64,000 nucleotides of DNA, taken from Candidatus Ancillula prorhinotermitis. GTDB lineage: Bacteria; Actinomycetota; Actinomycetes; Actinomycetales; Bifidobacteriaceae. Made by a program: the position numbers and the translations under genes. The notes beneath the pieces are model-generated. The model had not been told where the DNA came from. It did no database searches and saw nothing but the letters and a program-made list of their open reading frames with translations. Positions 1 through 7,767 of this stretch are shown here, piece after piece. Each line of letters begins with the position of its first letter. Position 1 is the first letter of the stretch. The stretch is taken from contig JAITGF010000017.1 in the NCBI GenBank assembly GCA_031280795.1, positions 19,613-83,612 on the forward strand, read 5' to 3'.

Positions 1-7
1 CTTTCAT
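1..7 (-). CDS. 5' end of a leftward gene cut by the window edge
   Basis: Only the first two codons (ATG AAA) and one further base are inside the window. The call rests on the promoter geometry: on the minus strand a TATAAT box at 14-19 is followed by 6 nt and then ATG at 7-5, the same leaderless arrangement seen at many other genes here. No product can be inferred. Confidence 0.4.
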
Positions 8-13
8 GTCTAT

Positions 14-19
14 ATTATA
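14..19 (-). promoter_or_regulatory. -10 box of the left-edge gene
   Basis: TATAAT on the minus strand, 6 nt before ATG. A GCGCG sequence lies 16 nt upstream of the hexamer, matching the GC-rich box found at the same distance before xylB and uxuB. No TTGACA -35 is visible. Confidence 0.45.
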
Positions 20-37
20 CATCATTTTCTAACTTCG

Positions 38-68
38 CGCACATATGGAAATAAATTCCATATGTGCG
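38..68. repeat. near-perfect palindrome, candidate operator or hairpin
   Basis: GCACATATGGAA (39-50) and TTCCATATGTGC (56-67) are perfect 12-bp inverted arms around a 5-nt loop, extended by a C-G pair. It lies just upstream of the left-edge promoter and has no T-tract, so a protein-binding site for the leftward gene is as likely as a transcript hairpin. Confidence 0.6.
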
Positions 69-95
69 TTCAGAAGAAAATGTGCATTACACTTA

Positions 96-131
96 GTTTT
101 GATTGCCGTTCGCTTTGCGAACTATCAAAAC
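96..131. repeat. two-step hairpin upstream of tRNA-Arg
   Basis: Outer arms GTTTTGAT (96-103) and ATCAAAAC (124-131), and inner arms GTTCGC (108-113) and GCGAAC (117-122) around a TTT loop, with a small asymmetric internal loop. There is no U-run, so it is not a standard terminator. Its function is unknown. Confidence 0.55.
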
Positions 132-169
132 GGGTTCTAACTTCGCGTGCATACCAAAAACATCTATGC

Positions 170-175
170 TATAAT
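170..175 (+). promoter_or_regulatory. -10 box of tRNA-Arg
   Basis: TATAAT preceded by TGC, that is an extended -10 (TGN). The tRNA begins 14 nt downstream of the hexamer, leaving a short 5' leader. Confidence 0.6.
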
Positions 176-189
176 ATAGATGTTGTAAT

Positions 190-262
190 CCTCCCGTAGC
201 TCAGTGGATAGAGCACAGGTTTCCGGTACCTGGTGTCGCACGTTCGATTCGTGTCGGGAGGA
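190..262 (+). tRNA. tRNA-Arg(CCG)
   Basis: A complete cloverleaf can be folded: acceptor CCTCCCG/CGGGAGG, D-arm GCTC...GAGC, anticodon stem CAGGT/ACCTG with loop TTCCGGT (anticodon CCG), T-stem GCACG/CGTGT with loop TTCGATT, and discriminator A. CCA is not encoded. A partial second copy follows at 369-432. Confidence 0.93.
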
Positions 263-263
263 C

Positions 264-286
264 AAGTCATGAGCTACGACTTTTTT
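264..286 (+). terminator. tRNA-Arg terminator
   Basis: AAGTC (264-268) pairs with GACTT (278-282) and runs into a T-tract (281-286). The stem is short, but it sits directly behind the tRNA. The same sequence recurs at 434-456. Confidence 0.55.
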
Positions 287-362
287 CAACAAAGAAATGT
301 CAGGGCTTTGCCGTGACTTTCGACTTGAAAAATGGTGGGGTACAGAGGAGTTACTCCCCGAG
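282..362 (+). repeat. dispersed structured repeat, copy 1
   Basis: An ~80-bp element whose inverted copy is at 34541-34621. It folds as TTTTTCAA (282-289)/TTGAAAAA (325-332), then GAAA (294-297)/TTTC (318-321), then a 7-bp stem with one G-G mismatch and a TTT loop (299-317). A second palindromic block ending ACTCCCCG follows. Between the copies the inner stem differs by compensatory changes while the outer arms are identical. Copy 1 lies between the intact tRNA-Arg and its broken duplicate. Confidence 0.8.
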
Positions 363-368
363 AGATAT

Positions 369-432
369 GCTCAGTGGATAGAGCACAGGTTTCCGGTACC
401 TGGTGTCGCACGTTCGAAACGCGATGGGAGGA
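369..432 (+). pseudogene. broken tRNA-Arg(CCG) copy
   Basis: Bases 369-427 repeat the intact tRNA (offset 170 nt) from the D-stem to the T-loop, including the CCG anticodon arm. The 5' acceptor strand is replaced by unrelated sequence and the 3' T-stem/acceptor carries changes (AACGCGATGGGAGG instead of TTCGTGTCGGGAGG), so no acceptor stem can form. The trailer with its terminator is duplicated too (to 456). I infer a relic of a duplication or insertion event. Confidence 0.8.
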
Positions 433-433
433 C

Positions 434-456
434 AAGTCATGAGCTACGACTTTTTT
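434..456. terminator. duplicated terminator between converging transcripts
   Basis: An exact copy of the tRNA-Arg trailer hairpin (AAGTC/GACTT plus T-run). On the minus strand it encodes the final Lys-Lys-Ser and the TAG stop of the methyltransferase gene that ends at 444. Confidence 0.45.
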
Positions 457-1760
457 AGCACGCACAAGCATTCTATGTGTGGCGTTTTAGGGAAGAAATT
501 GAACCCTTGGAGGTGTTCCATTTCGTATACTCCCAGAAGCTTCGCGACATCGCGTGCTTGAGTCGAGGGGTTGCAGCTTAAATAGATGACATTCGAAGGT
601 TTTGCTGTCAAGATTTGCTGAACGACTTCTTTAGCTAGACCATTTCTGGCAGGGTTGACAATTAGTGTGGAGTCCGCAGTGATTTTCTCAAGCGCTTTGG
701 AGGCCGATGCGCAAATCACCTTAACGCGTTTAGTGTTGCCTTTTGCACCGTCTTCTAGCGCATCACTTCCGAAGTGTGCCAAAGCGTTATCTTTCGCAAA
801 TGCGTAGTTATCTTTATCGATGTCAACCAAGGTGATATTTTTGATAGCGCCCTTCACTCCTAGCCCAAGCGATATACCAATAGTTCCAACCCCGGAGTAA
901 AAATCAACTAGGTTTCCAGATGAAACGTACTCTCGCATCTTCAGAAGTGCATTTTCATATGCGGGTACGTTCACTTGGAAGAAGGAGTTAACCCCGTAGC
1001 TAAAATCAATTCCGTTTATAGAGTCGCTAAGCATAATCAAACCATTCTCAAAAATTACTCGAGATTTGTGACGGTTCTTTTTTGATAAGGTAGCGACTTG
1101 AATATTTGGTAGTTCTCCAATCGCTTTAAGTCCATTATTGAAGCGCTTTAGCAAATCAAGATCTTCAATCAGGTTCAACCTTGAAGCCGTTACTCCTTCA
1201 GCGTTACTGCGCACAATTATCGAGTGCACGCATTCCGGTGAAACATTATCCCTTTTAAGCGCCCTGGCAATACCGTTTGCAGCTTCCACGATTTCGGGTT
1301 TCGTGAGCGAGAATTCATCAGTCGCGATAATTTCCCCATCACCACGGGCTTTAATGCCAAGCTCCCCGTTAGGCGAAATGTAAAAGGTATATTTTGCGCG
1401 GTAATGGTATTCATTTCCGGTAAAAGTTACTGGTGGAACTCTCACGTCAATGCCACTTAAGCGGTATGCGTCGATGATTAGACTAGATTTAAGTTCATTT
1501 TCATAATCTATAGTCATTATTTGCCAAGGCGATGTGTGCAAATACGTTGAATCCTGAGGTGGGACGCGATATTTTGATGGTTTTAAGACTGACTGCACAA
1601 TACCTTCATCATATTTGGCGAGCATTTTAGTAGTTTTGACAGTGACTTCTTCATTTGGCAACGCTCCGAGTATAAAAATCTTCTTACCATTTGGCAAGTT
1701 CCCTATACATGCTCCAGTATTGGTCATATTACCAGCCGTTAGTGTTTGTATATCAGACAT
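444..1760 (-). CDS. 23S rRNA/tRNA uracil-C5 methyltransferase (TrmA/RlmD family)
   Basis: A 438-aa SAM-dependent RNA m5U methyltransferase. An N-terminal TRAM-like RNA-binding domain (about residues 1-65) precedes the Rossmann methyltransferase domain. Motif I is DFYSGVGTIGISL, NPARNGL is motif IV-like, and the catalytic Cys lies in YLSCNPSTQ. The C-terminus FPKTPHIECLCVL is typical. The four cysteines of the RlmD Fe-S cluster are not present, so the exact target (U747, U1939 or tRNA U54) cannot be fixed. It starts 2 nt after the antiporter stop and is presumably cotranscribed with it. Its last codons and stop lie inside the duplicated tRNA-Arg trailer. Confidence 0.88.
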   Translation of the reverse strand: MSDIQTLTAGNMTNTGACIGNLPNGKKIFILGALPNEEVTVKTTKMLAKYDEGIVQSVLKPSKYRVPPQDSTYLHTSPWQIMTIDYENELKSSLIIDAYRLSGIDVRVPPVTFTGNEYHYRAKYTFYISPNGELGIKARGDGEIIATDEFSLTKPEIVEAANGIARALKRDNVSPECVHSIIVRSNAEGVTASRLNLIEDLDLLKRFNNGLKAIGELPNIQVATLSKKNRHKSRVIFENGLIMLSDSINGIDFSYGVNSFFQVNVPAYENALLKMREYVSSGNLVDFYSGVGTIGISLGLGVKGAIKNITLVDIDKDNYAFAKDNALAHFGSDALEDGAKGNTKRVKVICASASKALEKITADSTLIVNPARNGLAKEVVQQILTAKPSNVIYLSCNPSTQARDVAKLLGVYEMEHLQGFNFFPKTPHIECLCVLKKS

Positions 1761-1762
1761 TT

Positions 1763-3421
1763 CTATTTCGCCGTATAGCTCGCTAATCTTAAATCAAGTC
1801 GGTTTAGAAATTCTCTAGCCACGCTCGGGTGCAGCTCACCATTTTGGGCAGCTCTTTGAATGTCTTCACGCTGAGTTCGCACTATTTCTATCAGTAGATT
1901 TGACACGAATGATATATCACGCTTATTTTTGGCAATCGAAACAGAGTCTAGTGACTTCCAAACGCGTATTATATGCTCCTTATCGAATGATTCAGGTGAG
2001 GCGTCATGCTCCTTATTAATTACCATCAGTGCGGAATCTTCCATAATTCGCCGAGCTTTTCCATATTGACCATCGAGCGGGTTTTTGCCAGACAATTCCT
2101 TAAGGCCAGGCTCGAGTTTGCGTATCAGTATCGGCAGTGTTAATCCTTGAAGTAATAGTGTGCCAATTGCCACAATTAACCCCACCACCTGTATGAAGAT
2201 GTGTATCTTGAACGCATCAGAATGGTAGTTGATAACTTCGTCACTGGCAAATTTAGTTGGTATTGAGCTCGCAGCCGCTAAAGTTACCACACCGCGCATA
2301 CCTGTCCAAGAAAGGATCAAGTACTCTCGCCAAGAAACGGCAGCACTTTGCAGGCGGTCGCTAGCTTTGGAGTACATTTTTTTACCGTATGGCTTAGAAG
2401 AGATGAAGTGTGAGAGGTGTTTATACTGCATTCGATACCAAATTAGTCTAGAAGCGTTATATCCAAGCACGCCAAAGGGGCGCACTGCAATCACTACGAA
2501 CAGCACTGCGAACCCTGAAAGAATCGTGAGCGATGTGCTAAGTGTGGAGTTTATAAGGTCTGTAATGATAAAGCGAAGTTGCAGACCGATATACGCGAAG
2601 ACAAAAGAGTCGATGAGAGTCTCAATCGAATGCCAAAGTGCTTGCTCTTGGAGGCGGGTCGTGTGGTTTGAGCGGAAGGAGTTCTTTTCGATCACAAACC
2701 CGGCTGCAACTACTGCTAAAACGCCAGATGCATGCATTTTTTCGGCGCCGATATATATCGCCCAAGGCATTAGAGCAGTGAAGACGGCAATTATTTGCGA
2801 ATCATCAAGAAGTTTGCGTACTAAAACCGTAACGCCACCGCTAAGTAGACCTACACCCACACCCGATATGCTTGCATAAACAAGTAGCCAAAACGGGTTT
2901 TCGATGGGGTTATGCTCGCCATACGTTATCCCTACTGAAAAGGTGAAGAGTGTTAAAGCGGCAGCATCGTTAATGAGCGATTCACCAGTTAGGATAGTCA
3001 TGACACGGTCTGGTAACCCCAGCTTTTTACCAATCGATACTGATGATACAGCATCTGGTGGCGCAACCACTGATCCCAAAATAAGTCCAGCTGAAAATGT
3101 CATGAATCCCGTCATAGCGTCCACTACTAGTGCTACAATTACAGCCGTCACGATTATGAGCCCAACACCTAACCATATGATTGGGTTTCGCATCTGGCGA
3201 AATTTGTATCCTGAGAGATTCTGGGCAGCCGAAAAAAGCATGGGCGGTAAAATTAACTCAAGTAGTAAGTGTCCATCAATTTGCACCCGCTCTAAGAAGG
3301 GGGCAAACGAGACGACACCGAGTAGCAAGACTAAAAAAAGCTCTGATGAAAAGTGCAAGCGTTTAGCAATTGCGGAAAAAACAAGTCCACAAAAGGCAAC
3401 AATAATTATCGAAACTGACAC
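1763..3421 (-). CDS. Na+/H+ antiporter, CPA1 (NhaP) family
   Basis: 552-aa polytopic membrane protein that would exchange Na+ (or K+) for H+. About 12 hydrophobic segments fill the first 430 residues, with CPA1 signatures such as GSVVAPPDAVSS and TGESLINDAAALTLF (the Asp pair region) and SWTGMRGVVTLAAA. A ~110-residue charged cytoplasmic tail follows. I chose GTG at 3421: an in-frame ATG at 3430 lies inside the -10 box (3429-3434) and cannot be used, whereas GTG is 7 nt after the box, fitting a leaderless mRNA. The gene is divergent from the aminotransferase and upstream of the methyltransferase. Confidence 0.9.
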   Translation of the reverse strand: MSVSIIIVAFCGLVFSAIAKRLHFSSELFLVLLLGVVSFAPFLERVQIDGHLLLELILPPMLFSAAQNLSGYKFRQMRNPIIWLGVGLIIVTAVIVALVVDAMTGFMTFSAGLILGSVVAPPDAVSSVSIGKKLGLPDRVMTILTGESLINDAAALTLFTFSVGITYGEHNPIENPFWLLVYASISGVGVGLLSGGVTVLVRKLLDDSQIIAVFTALMPWAIYIGAEKMHASGVLAVVAAGFVIEKNSFRSNHTTRLQEQALWHSIETLIDSFVFAYIGLQLRFIITDLINSTLSTSLTILSGFAVLFVVIAVRPFGVLGYNASRLIWYRMQYKHLSHFISSKPYGKKMYSKASDRLQSAAVSWREYLILSWTGMRGVVTLAAASSIPTKFASDEVINYHSDAFKIHIFIQVVGLIVAIGTLLLQGLTLPILIRKLEPGLKELSGKNPLDGQYGKARRIMEDSALMVINKEHDASPESFDKEHIIRVWKSLDSVSIAKNKRDISFVSNLLIEIVRTQREDIQRAAQNGELHPSVAREFLNRLDLRLASYTAK

Positions 3422-3428
3422 TATACAC

Positions 3429-3434
3429 ATTATA
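3429..3434 (-). promoter_or_regulatory. -10 box of the antiporter gene
   Basis: TATAAT with TGC just upstream (extended -10) on the minus strand, 7 nt before the GTG start. It is only 13 bp from the -10 of the divergent aminotransferase, so the two promoters overlap. Confidence 0.6.
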
Positions 3435-3447
3435 GCATAGTTTGTGG

Positions 3448-3453
3448 TATAAT
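3448..3453 (+). promoter_or_regulatory. -10 box of the aminotransferase gene
   Basis: TATAAT preceded by TGG (extended -10). ATG follows after 8 nt, so the transcript has at most a one- or two-base leader. It overlaps the divergent antiporter promoter. Confidence 0.65.
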
Positions 3454-3461
3454 GTATATAA

Positions 3462-4673
3462 ATGGTTTATTACTCATTTTCCAGTGCAGCGCTCTCAATG
3501 CGTCCTAGTGAGATTCGCTCACTTTTCTCTGTGGTAAATCGCCCGGAGGTTATCTCCCTAGCAGGGGGCATGCCAAACTTGAAACATATGCCTTTCAACG
3601 AAATCGCGTCAACAGTTGGTAGCGACATCCGCGAGCACGGTGAGAAGATGTGGCAATATAGCAATGCCCAAGGCGATAAGCGCTTGCGCGAGCAGATTCT
3701 AGAGATTACCGCGTTAGAAGAGGTTGAATCTGATGTAGACAACATTATCGCCTGCACCGGATCTCAGCAAGCACTTGATTTTGTGACTAGAGTTTTCATA
3801 AATCCAGGTGATGTAATACTCTCTGAAGCGCCAAATTACGTTGGTGCATTGGGGGCGTTTTTGGCTTATAACGCCGAGATTCGCAACTCGCCAATGGATG
3901 ACCAAGGCCTCATACCATCTGAGCTTGAGAAGACGATCAATCAGGTGCACAGTGAAGGCAAGACTATTAAATTCCTTTACACGATCCCGAATTTCCACAA
4001 CCCTGCTGGTGTCACAATGTCGCTTGAGCGGCGCCCGCAGATTTTGGAGATTTGCAAGCAAAATAACATCTTGATTTTAGAAGACAACCCCTACGGATTG
4101 CTCGGTTTTGAATCTCAAACTCTGCCCGCCATCTACTCCTTTGATTATGATGCAAGTTTAGGGTATGCCCCAAGCGTTATATATCTTGGTTCATTCTCCA
4201 AAATCATTGCCCCAGGTCTACGCGTGGGTTGGATTATTGCACCGGACTTGATACGCGACCGCCTAGTGCTGTCTGCTGAGTCGGCCCTGCTCTGCCCATC
4301 TCAATTTGCCCAAATGACGGTTTCTTCATATCTTGAGCATTTTGACTGGAAAGCGCAGATAAATGAGTACCGCTCAATGTATAAGTCGAACTTTCAGGTC
4401 ATGAAGCGAGCACTTAACGACTTCCTGCCTGATTTGCACTACAATGAGCCTCATGGTGGGTTTTATGTCTGGCTTGAGCTTCCCAATGGCGTTGATGCGA
4501 AAAAACTGCTTCCAATCGCTGTGGAAAAAGGCGTTGCATTTGTGCCTGGTACGGGATTCTTTTCTAACGGTGAAGGTAGCAATTACGTACGCCTATCCTT
4601 TTGTTATCCTAATGAAGACGAGATTTACGAAGGAATACGACGACTCGCCGATGCTTTAGTTGCATACAAGTAG
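3462..4673 (+). CDS. PLP-dependent aminotransferase, class I/II (MocR/2-aminoadipate type)
   Basis: 403-aa fold-type I aminotransferase. The PLP lysine lies in SFSKIIAPGLRVGW, the cofactor-binding Asn/Asp in PNFHNPAGV and EDNPYG, and the arginine that binds the substrate carboxylate in YVRLSFCYP. It resembles the LysN/ARO8-like group that moves amino groups between 2-oxoglutarate and aromatic, branched or 2-aminoadipate-type amino acids. The exact substrate is not readable. There is no Shine-Dalgarno; the ATG lies 8 nt after the -10 box, so translation is probably leaderless. Confidence 0.85.
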   Translation: MVYYSFSSAALSMRPSEIRSLFSVVNRPEVISLAGGMPNLKHMPFNEIASTVGSDIREHGEKMWQYSNAQGDKRLREQILEITALEEVESDVDNIIACTGSQQALDFVTRVFINPGDVILSEAPNYVGALGAFLAYNAEIRNSPMDDQGLIPSELEKTINQVHSEGKTIKFLYTIPNFHNPAGVTMSLERRPQILEICKQNNILILEDNPYGLLGFESQTLPAIYSFDYDASLGYAPSVIYLGSFSKIIAPGLRVGWIIAPDLIRDRLVLSAESALLCPSQFAQMTVSSYLEHFDWKAQINEYRSMYKSNFQVMKRALNDFLPDLHYNEPHGGFYVWLELPNGVDAKKLLPIAVEKGVAFVPGTGFFSNGEGSNYVRLSFCYPNEDEIYEGIRRLADALVAYK

Positions 4674-4682
4674 ATTTTATGT

Positions 4683-4688
4683 TATAAT
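4683..4688 (+). promoter_or_regulatory. -10 box for the 4722-8241 gene group
   Basis: TATAAT preceded by TGT. A 5' UTR with the ribosome binding site GAAAGGA (about 4706-4712) follows before ATG 4722, so this transcript, unlike many here, has a leader. Confidence 0.55.
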
Positions 4689-4721
4689 ATAGTTGTAATT
4701 CACGAGAAAGGACCATATTAA

Positions 4722-5501
4722 ATGGCAGATAGTAAAGATACAAAGGTGGAAGCTGCGAAAGGCAATAGCTCTAAAAGCACATCAGTCACGCCTGCTCCAG
4801 CGGCAGAGGTGGCTACTCCTACTCCCGCTCCAGCTGTAGCAAAAGATGCTGATACTACGGCAGCGCCTTCTACCACAGATAGACTTAAGTCAGTGAGCCA
4901 TCGCGTAAAGCAGAGCGCTTCGAAAGATGGTAAAGTCAATCCAGTGGTGATTGGTGTTATTGCTGCTGTGGCTGTAATAATTATTGCGCTGATACTATTC
5001 TTTACAGTGTTTAATGGCAATTTTGCTAAAGGTGACATCCGTAGCGTTGACTTCTACCAAAGCAAGAGTACTAAGGACGTCCAAGAGGGCACTGCAAAGC
5101 CTATGTCTTCGTTTAAGCATGGTGAGCCGATCCTAGTGAAGATTAGTTACGGTATTTCTGATAATGCCTTCACTAAAAAAGATGCTGATTCGACTATAGA
5201 ATTGCCTGAAGGTGGCGAGATGACAGTCATTCCTGAGGCAAACGAAAGTGCACCAACCACATCAGTGACTTTTACGTATGAGATTTATAAAGATAAAAAC
5301 ACTGAAAGTCCTGTGCGCAGAGGCTCTCTTCCTGTGACAGTAACTCCTGATACCAAAGATGGTGACCGCTATATTTCAGTAGTATCTTCTGCAAGAACTG
5401 CTTTAGAAGCCGGTAACTACACTTTAGAGATTCGTAACACTGCCGAGGATGGCTCGCGTGGTGAAATCATTGCAAAGAAGACTCTAAAAGTCACTGAGTA
5501 A
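4722..5501 (+). CDS. single-pass membrane protein of unknown function
   Basis: 259 aa. The first ~80 residues are cytoplasmic-looking, rich in Ala, Pro, Thr and Lys. One transmembrane segment follows (VIGVIAAVAVIIIALILFFT, about 84-103), then an extracellular domain of ~155 residues without cysteines. I do not recognise a family. The gene lies 29 nt upstream of the PASTA kinase and probably shares its transcript. The Thr/Ser-rich cytoplasmic tail would be a reasonable kinase substrate, but that is inference only. Confidence 0.75.
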   Translation: MADSKDTKVEAAKGNSSKSTSVTPAPAAEVATPTPAPAVAKDADTTAAPSTTDRLKSVSHRVKQSASKDGKVNPVVIGVIAAVAVIIIALILFFTVFNGNFAKGDIRSVDFYQSKSTKDVQEGTAKPMSSFKHGEPILVKISYGISDNAFTKKDADSTIELPEGGEMTVIPEANESAPTTSVTFTYEIYKDKNTESPVRRGSLPVTVTPDTKDGDRYISVVSSARTALEAGNYTLEIRNTAEDGSRGEIIAKKTLKVTE

Positions 5502-5530
5502 GGCTTTGAAAGCTACCTGCCTTTATAAAG

Positions 5531-7765
5531 ATGACGTCTAAAGATGATGAACGTGTCGGCCAGACAATTGATGGTCGATACGTTATCATCGAAAAAATCG
5601 CCCACGGTGGCATGGCGACAGTCTATCGCGCCCTTGATCGGCGTCTAGATCGTGAAGTAGCCCTCAAGCTCATGCACCCTCACTTGGCCAACGGCCCGGA
5701 AGGTGCAACTTTCGTCTCACGCTTCCGTCGTGAAGCCCGCGCTGCTGCCAGATTACATCACCCCGGTATCGTCACTGTCTTCGACCAGGGCTTAAGCGAA
5801 GGGAGCGATGGTGTAAGTTACCTTACGATGGAATATGTGCGTGGCACCAATCTCCGCCGGCGACTCAAAGATGTGGGGACATTTTCAGTTGGCGATGCGT
5901 TAAAGAATATGGAGCACATCTTGCGCGCGTTAGCAGCTGCTCATCGCGCTGGTCTTGTGCATCGTGACGTAAAGCCGGAAAACGTGTTGATTAATCACCG
6001 TGGGCAGCTCCAGATTACCGACTTTGGCCTAGCGCGTGTGGCGACGGAAATGTCAACTTCCACCACTGGGACAGTTTTTGGCACAGTAGCCTACTTAGCG
6101 CCCGAGATTATTGAAACCGGTCAGTCGGACGCACGTAGCGATGTGTACTCAGTAGGCATCATGCTTTACGAACTGATCGCCGGTCAGCAACCCTATGAGG
6201 GCACTACACCGATTCAGATTGCATTCAAACATGTCAATGAAGATATTCCAGTGCTTTCAGACCTTCACCCCGAAGTTCCGCGCAGTGTTTCATTGCTTAT
6301 GGAAGTCTTCAGTGCACGAGATAAGACTAAACGACCCCCTGATGCTGCTAAAGCTTTGGAGTTACTCAGTAAATTGGCTCGCTCACTTTCGGCAGCTGAC
6401 CTTGCCGTAAAGCTACCACCTCCGATCAACCCAAGTGGTCTTATCGATGATCAGTTGAATCTTGTGCCCGAATCACCCCCTGAAGACATAAGCCCTAATG
6501 ACATGTTCAATGATGAAAATGTTTTGACCAGTAGTGAGTTAGACAGCTCTGAGATCTACGCAGTAGAAGGGGCGAGTGAAGAAGTGTCTCTTGCTGGAAA
6601 GCACATCGCGCCTTATGATGCCGATTTGTCGCCGATGGACACTGATTTTGAGCACATCCATGAAGCTCAAGATCACACATTGCATATGAGTGGCCAAGAC
6701 GCTATCGAAACTAACGTTTTATCACTTGAAGAGTTGCAGAGTGTGCGTGCAGGTGGCGGTGGAATGAACTCTGCCGGCAATTCTACCCTTGGAGCTATAT
6801 CGTCCGAAGACACCAGAGGTGAGCAAAACACACCTGATGAGGTAACCAAAAAGAAGAAACGCAAACGGTTACGAATCATTTTGCTTACCACTATCACAGT
6901 ACTTGCTTTACTGCTTGCCGGAGTGACATTTTGGTGGTATGAAGCTGTGGGCCCAGGTTCCTACACAACAGTACCCTATGGTCTCGATGGTAAAACCGCT
7001 GATGACGCTAAGGCTGACCTAGATGCTGTACATCTAAAGTACAGCGTTGAGGAGATATTTGATGATACTGTCCCAGTGGGGATGGTGGTGCGAACCGACC
7101 CTTACGCCGGTGTTTCAGTTTCAAAAAATGGTGATGGTGTAAAGATTTTCATATCCAAAGGCATTCAAAAGCTGAATATCCCAGTGGGGCTTACCGGAAA
7201 TGATGTCAATGACGTAAGCACAGCTCTTAAGACTGCCGGGTTTAGCAATGTGAAGATAACCCGTACTTACAATCGTGATGTGCCAAAGGATATTGTGATA
7301 TCGCTTGACCCAGAGCAAGGTACTCTAGAGATTCCATACAATACGGAAATAACCTTGCTAGTTTCTGATGGGCCAAAGCCGGTGAATCTTCCAAGTCTGC
7401 AAGGCATGAATATCGAGGATGCGATTGCGATTATCGATGAGTATGGGCTTAAGTATTCACGAGTTGATACATTTTCTGATAACGTGGCTGCGAATGTGGT
7501 GATTTCCCAAGATCCTGCCAGAGATGCGTCGGAACCGTATTTTGAAGGTGAGACTATCCGGTTGACAGTTTCAAAAGGTCCGGAAATGACTGTAGTGCCT
7601 TCAGTGGAGCGTTTGCATTTAGAAGAAGCGAAAAAGCTTTTGCAAGACGCTGGTTTAGAGGTCCAGATCCAGGGCGAAGCTGATTTCGGGCTGGTTAAAA
7701 AGCAAAATGTTCCGGCAGGCACAAAAGCTAAGCGCGGTTCTGTAGTCATTCTCACGGTGGTGTAG
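5531..7765 (+). CDS. Ser/Thr protein kinase with four PASTA repeats (PknB/StkP type)
   Basis: 744 aa. The kinase domain (about 15-280) has the glycine loop AHGGMATV, catalytic loop VHRDVKPENVL and DFG in ITDFGLAR, followed by a Ser/Thr-rich activation loop. A long acidic juxtamembrane linker (about 285-440), a basic stop-transfer KKKKRKR and one transmembrane helix follow. Four ~65-residue PASTA repeats lie outside the membrane. Such kinases sense peptidoglycan/lipid II and control growth and division. The ATG lacks a clear ribosome site; a small AAGGC/GCCTT inverted repeat precedes it. nrdR follows after 2 nt. Confidence 0.95.
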   Translation: MTSKDDERVGQTIDGRYVIIEKIAHGGMATVYRALDRRLDREVALKLMHPHLANGPEGATFVSRFRREARAAARLHHPGIVTVFDQGLSEGSDGVSYLTMEYVRGTNLRRRLKDVGTFSVGDALKNMEHILRALAAAHRAGLVHRDVKPENVLINHRGQLQITDFGLARVATEMSTSTTGTVFGTVAYLAPEIIETGQSDARSDVYSVGIMLYELIAGQQPYEGTTPIQIAFKHVNEDIPVLSDLHPEVPRSVSLLMEVFSARDKTKRPPDAAKALELLSKLARSLSAADLAVKLPPPINPSGLIDDQLNLVPESPPEDISPNDMFNDENVLTSSELDSSEIYAVEGASEEVSLAGKHIAPYDADLSPMDTDFEHIHEAQDHTLHMSGQDAIETNVLSLEELQSVRAGGGGMNSAGNSTLGAISSEDTRGEQNTPDEVTKKKKRKRLRIILLTTITVLALLLAGVTFWWYEAVGPGSYTTVPYGLDGKTADDAKADLDAVHLKYSVEEIFDDTVPVGMVVRTDPYAGVSVSKNGDGVKIFISKGIQKLNIPVGLTGNDVNDVSTALKTAGFSNVKITRTYNRDVPKDIVISLDPEQGTLEIPYNTEITLLVSDGPKPVNLPSLQGMNIEDAIAIIDEYGLKYSRVDTFSDNVAANVVISQDPARDASEPYFEGETIRLTVSKGPEMTVVPSVERLHLEEAKKLLQDAGLEVQIQGEADFGLVKKQNVPAGTKAKRGSVVILTVV

Positions 7766-7767
7766 CA

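Noticed and set aside
286..471. 61-aa leftward ORF across the broken tRNA-Arg
   Set aside because: It runs through the tRNA copy, terminator and structured repeat; no ribosome site or family match.
2229..3440. Long rightward ORFs opposite the antiporter gene
   Set aside because: They are antisense to a clear CPA1 protein and have no start signals; shadows of the real gene.
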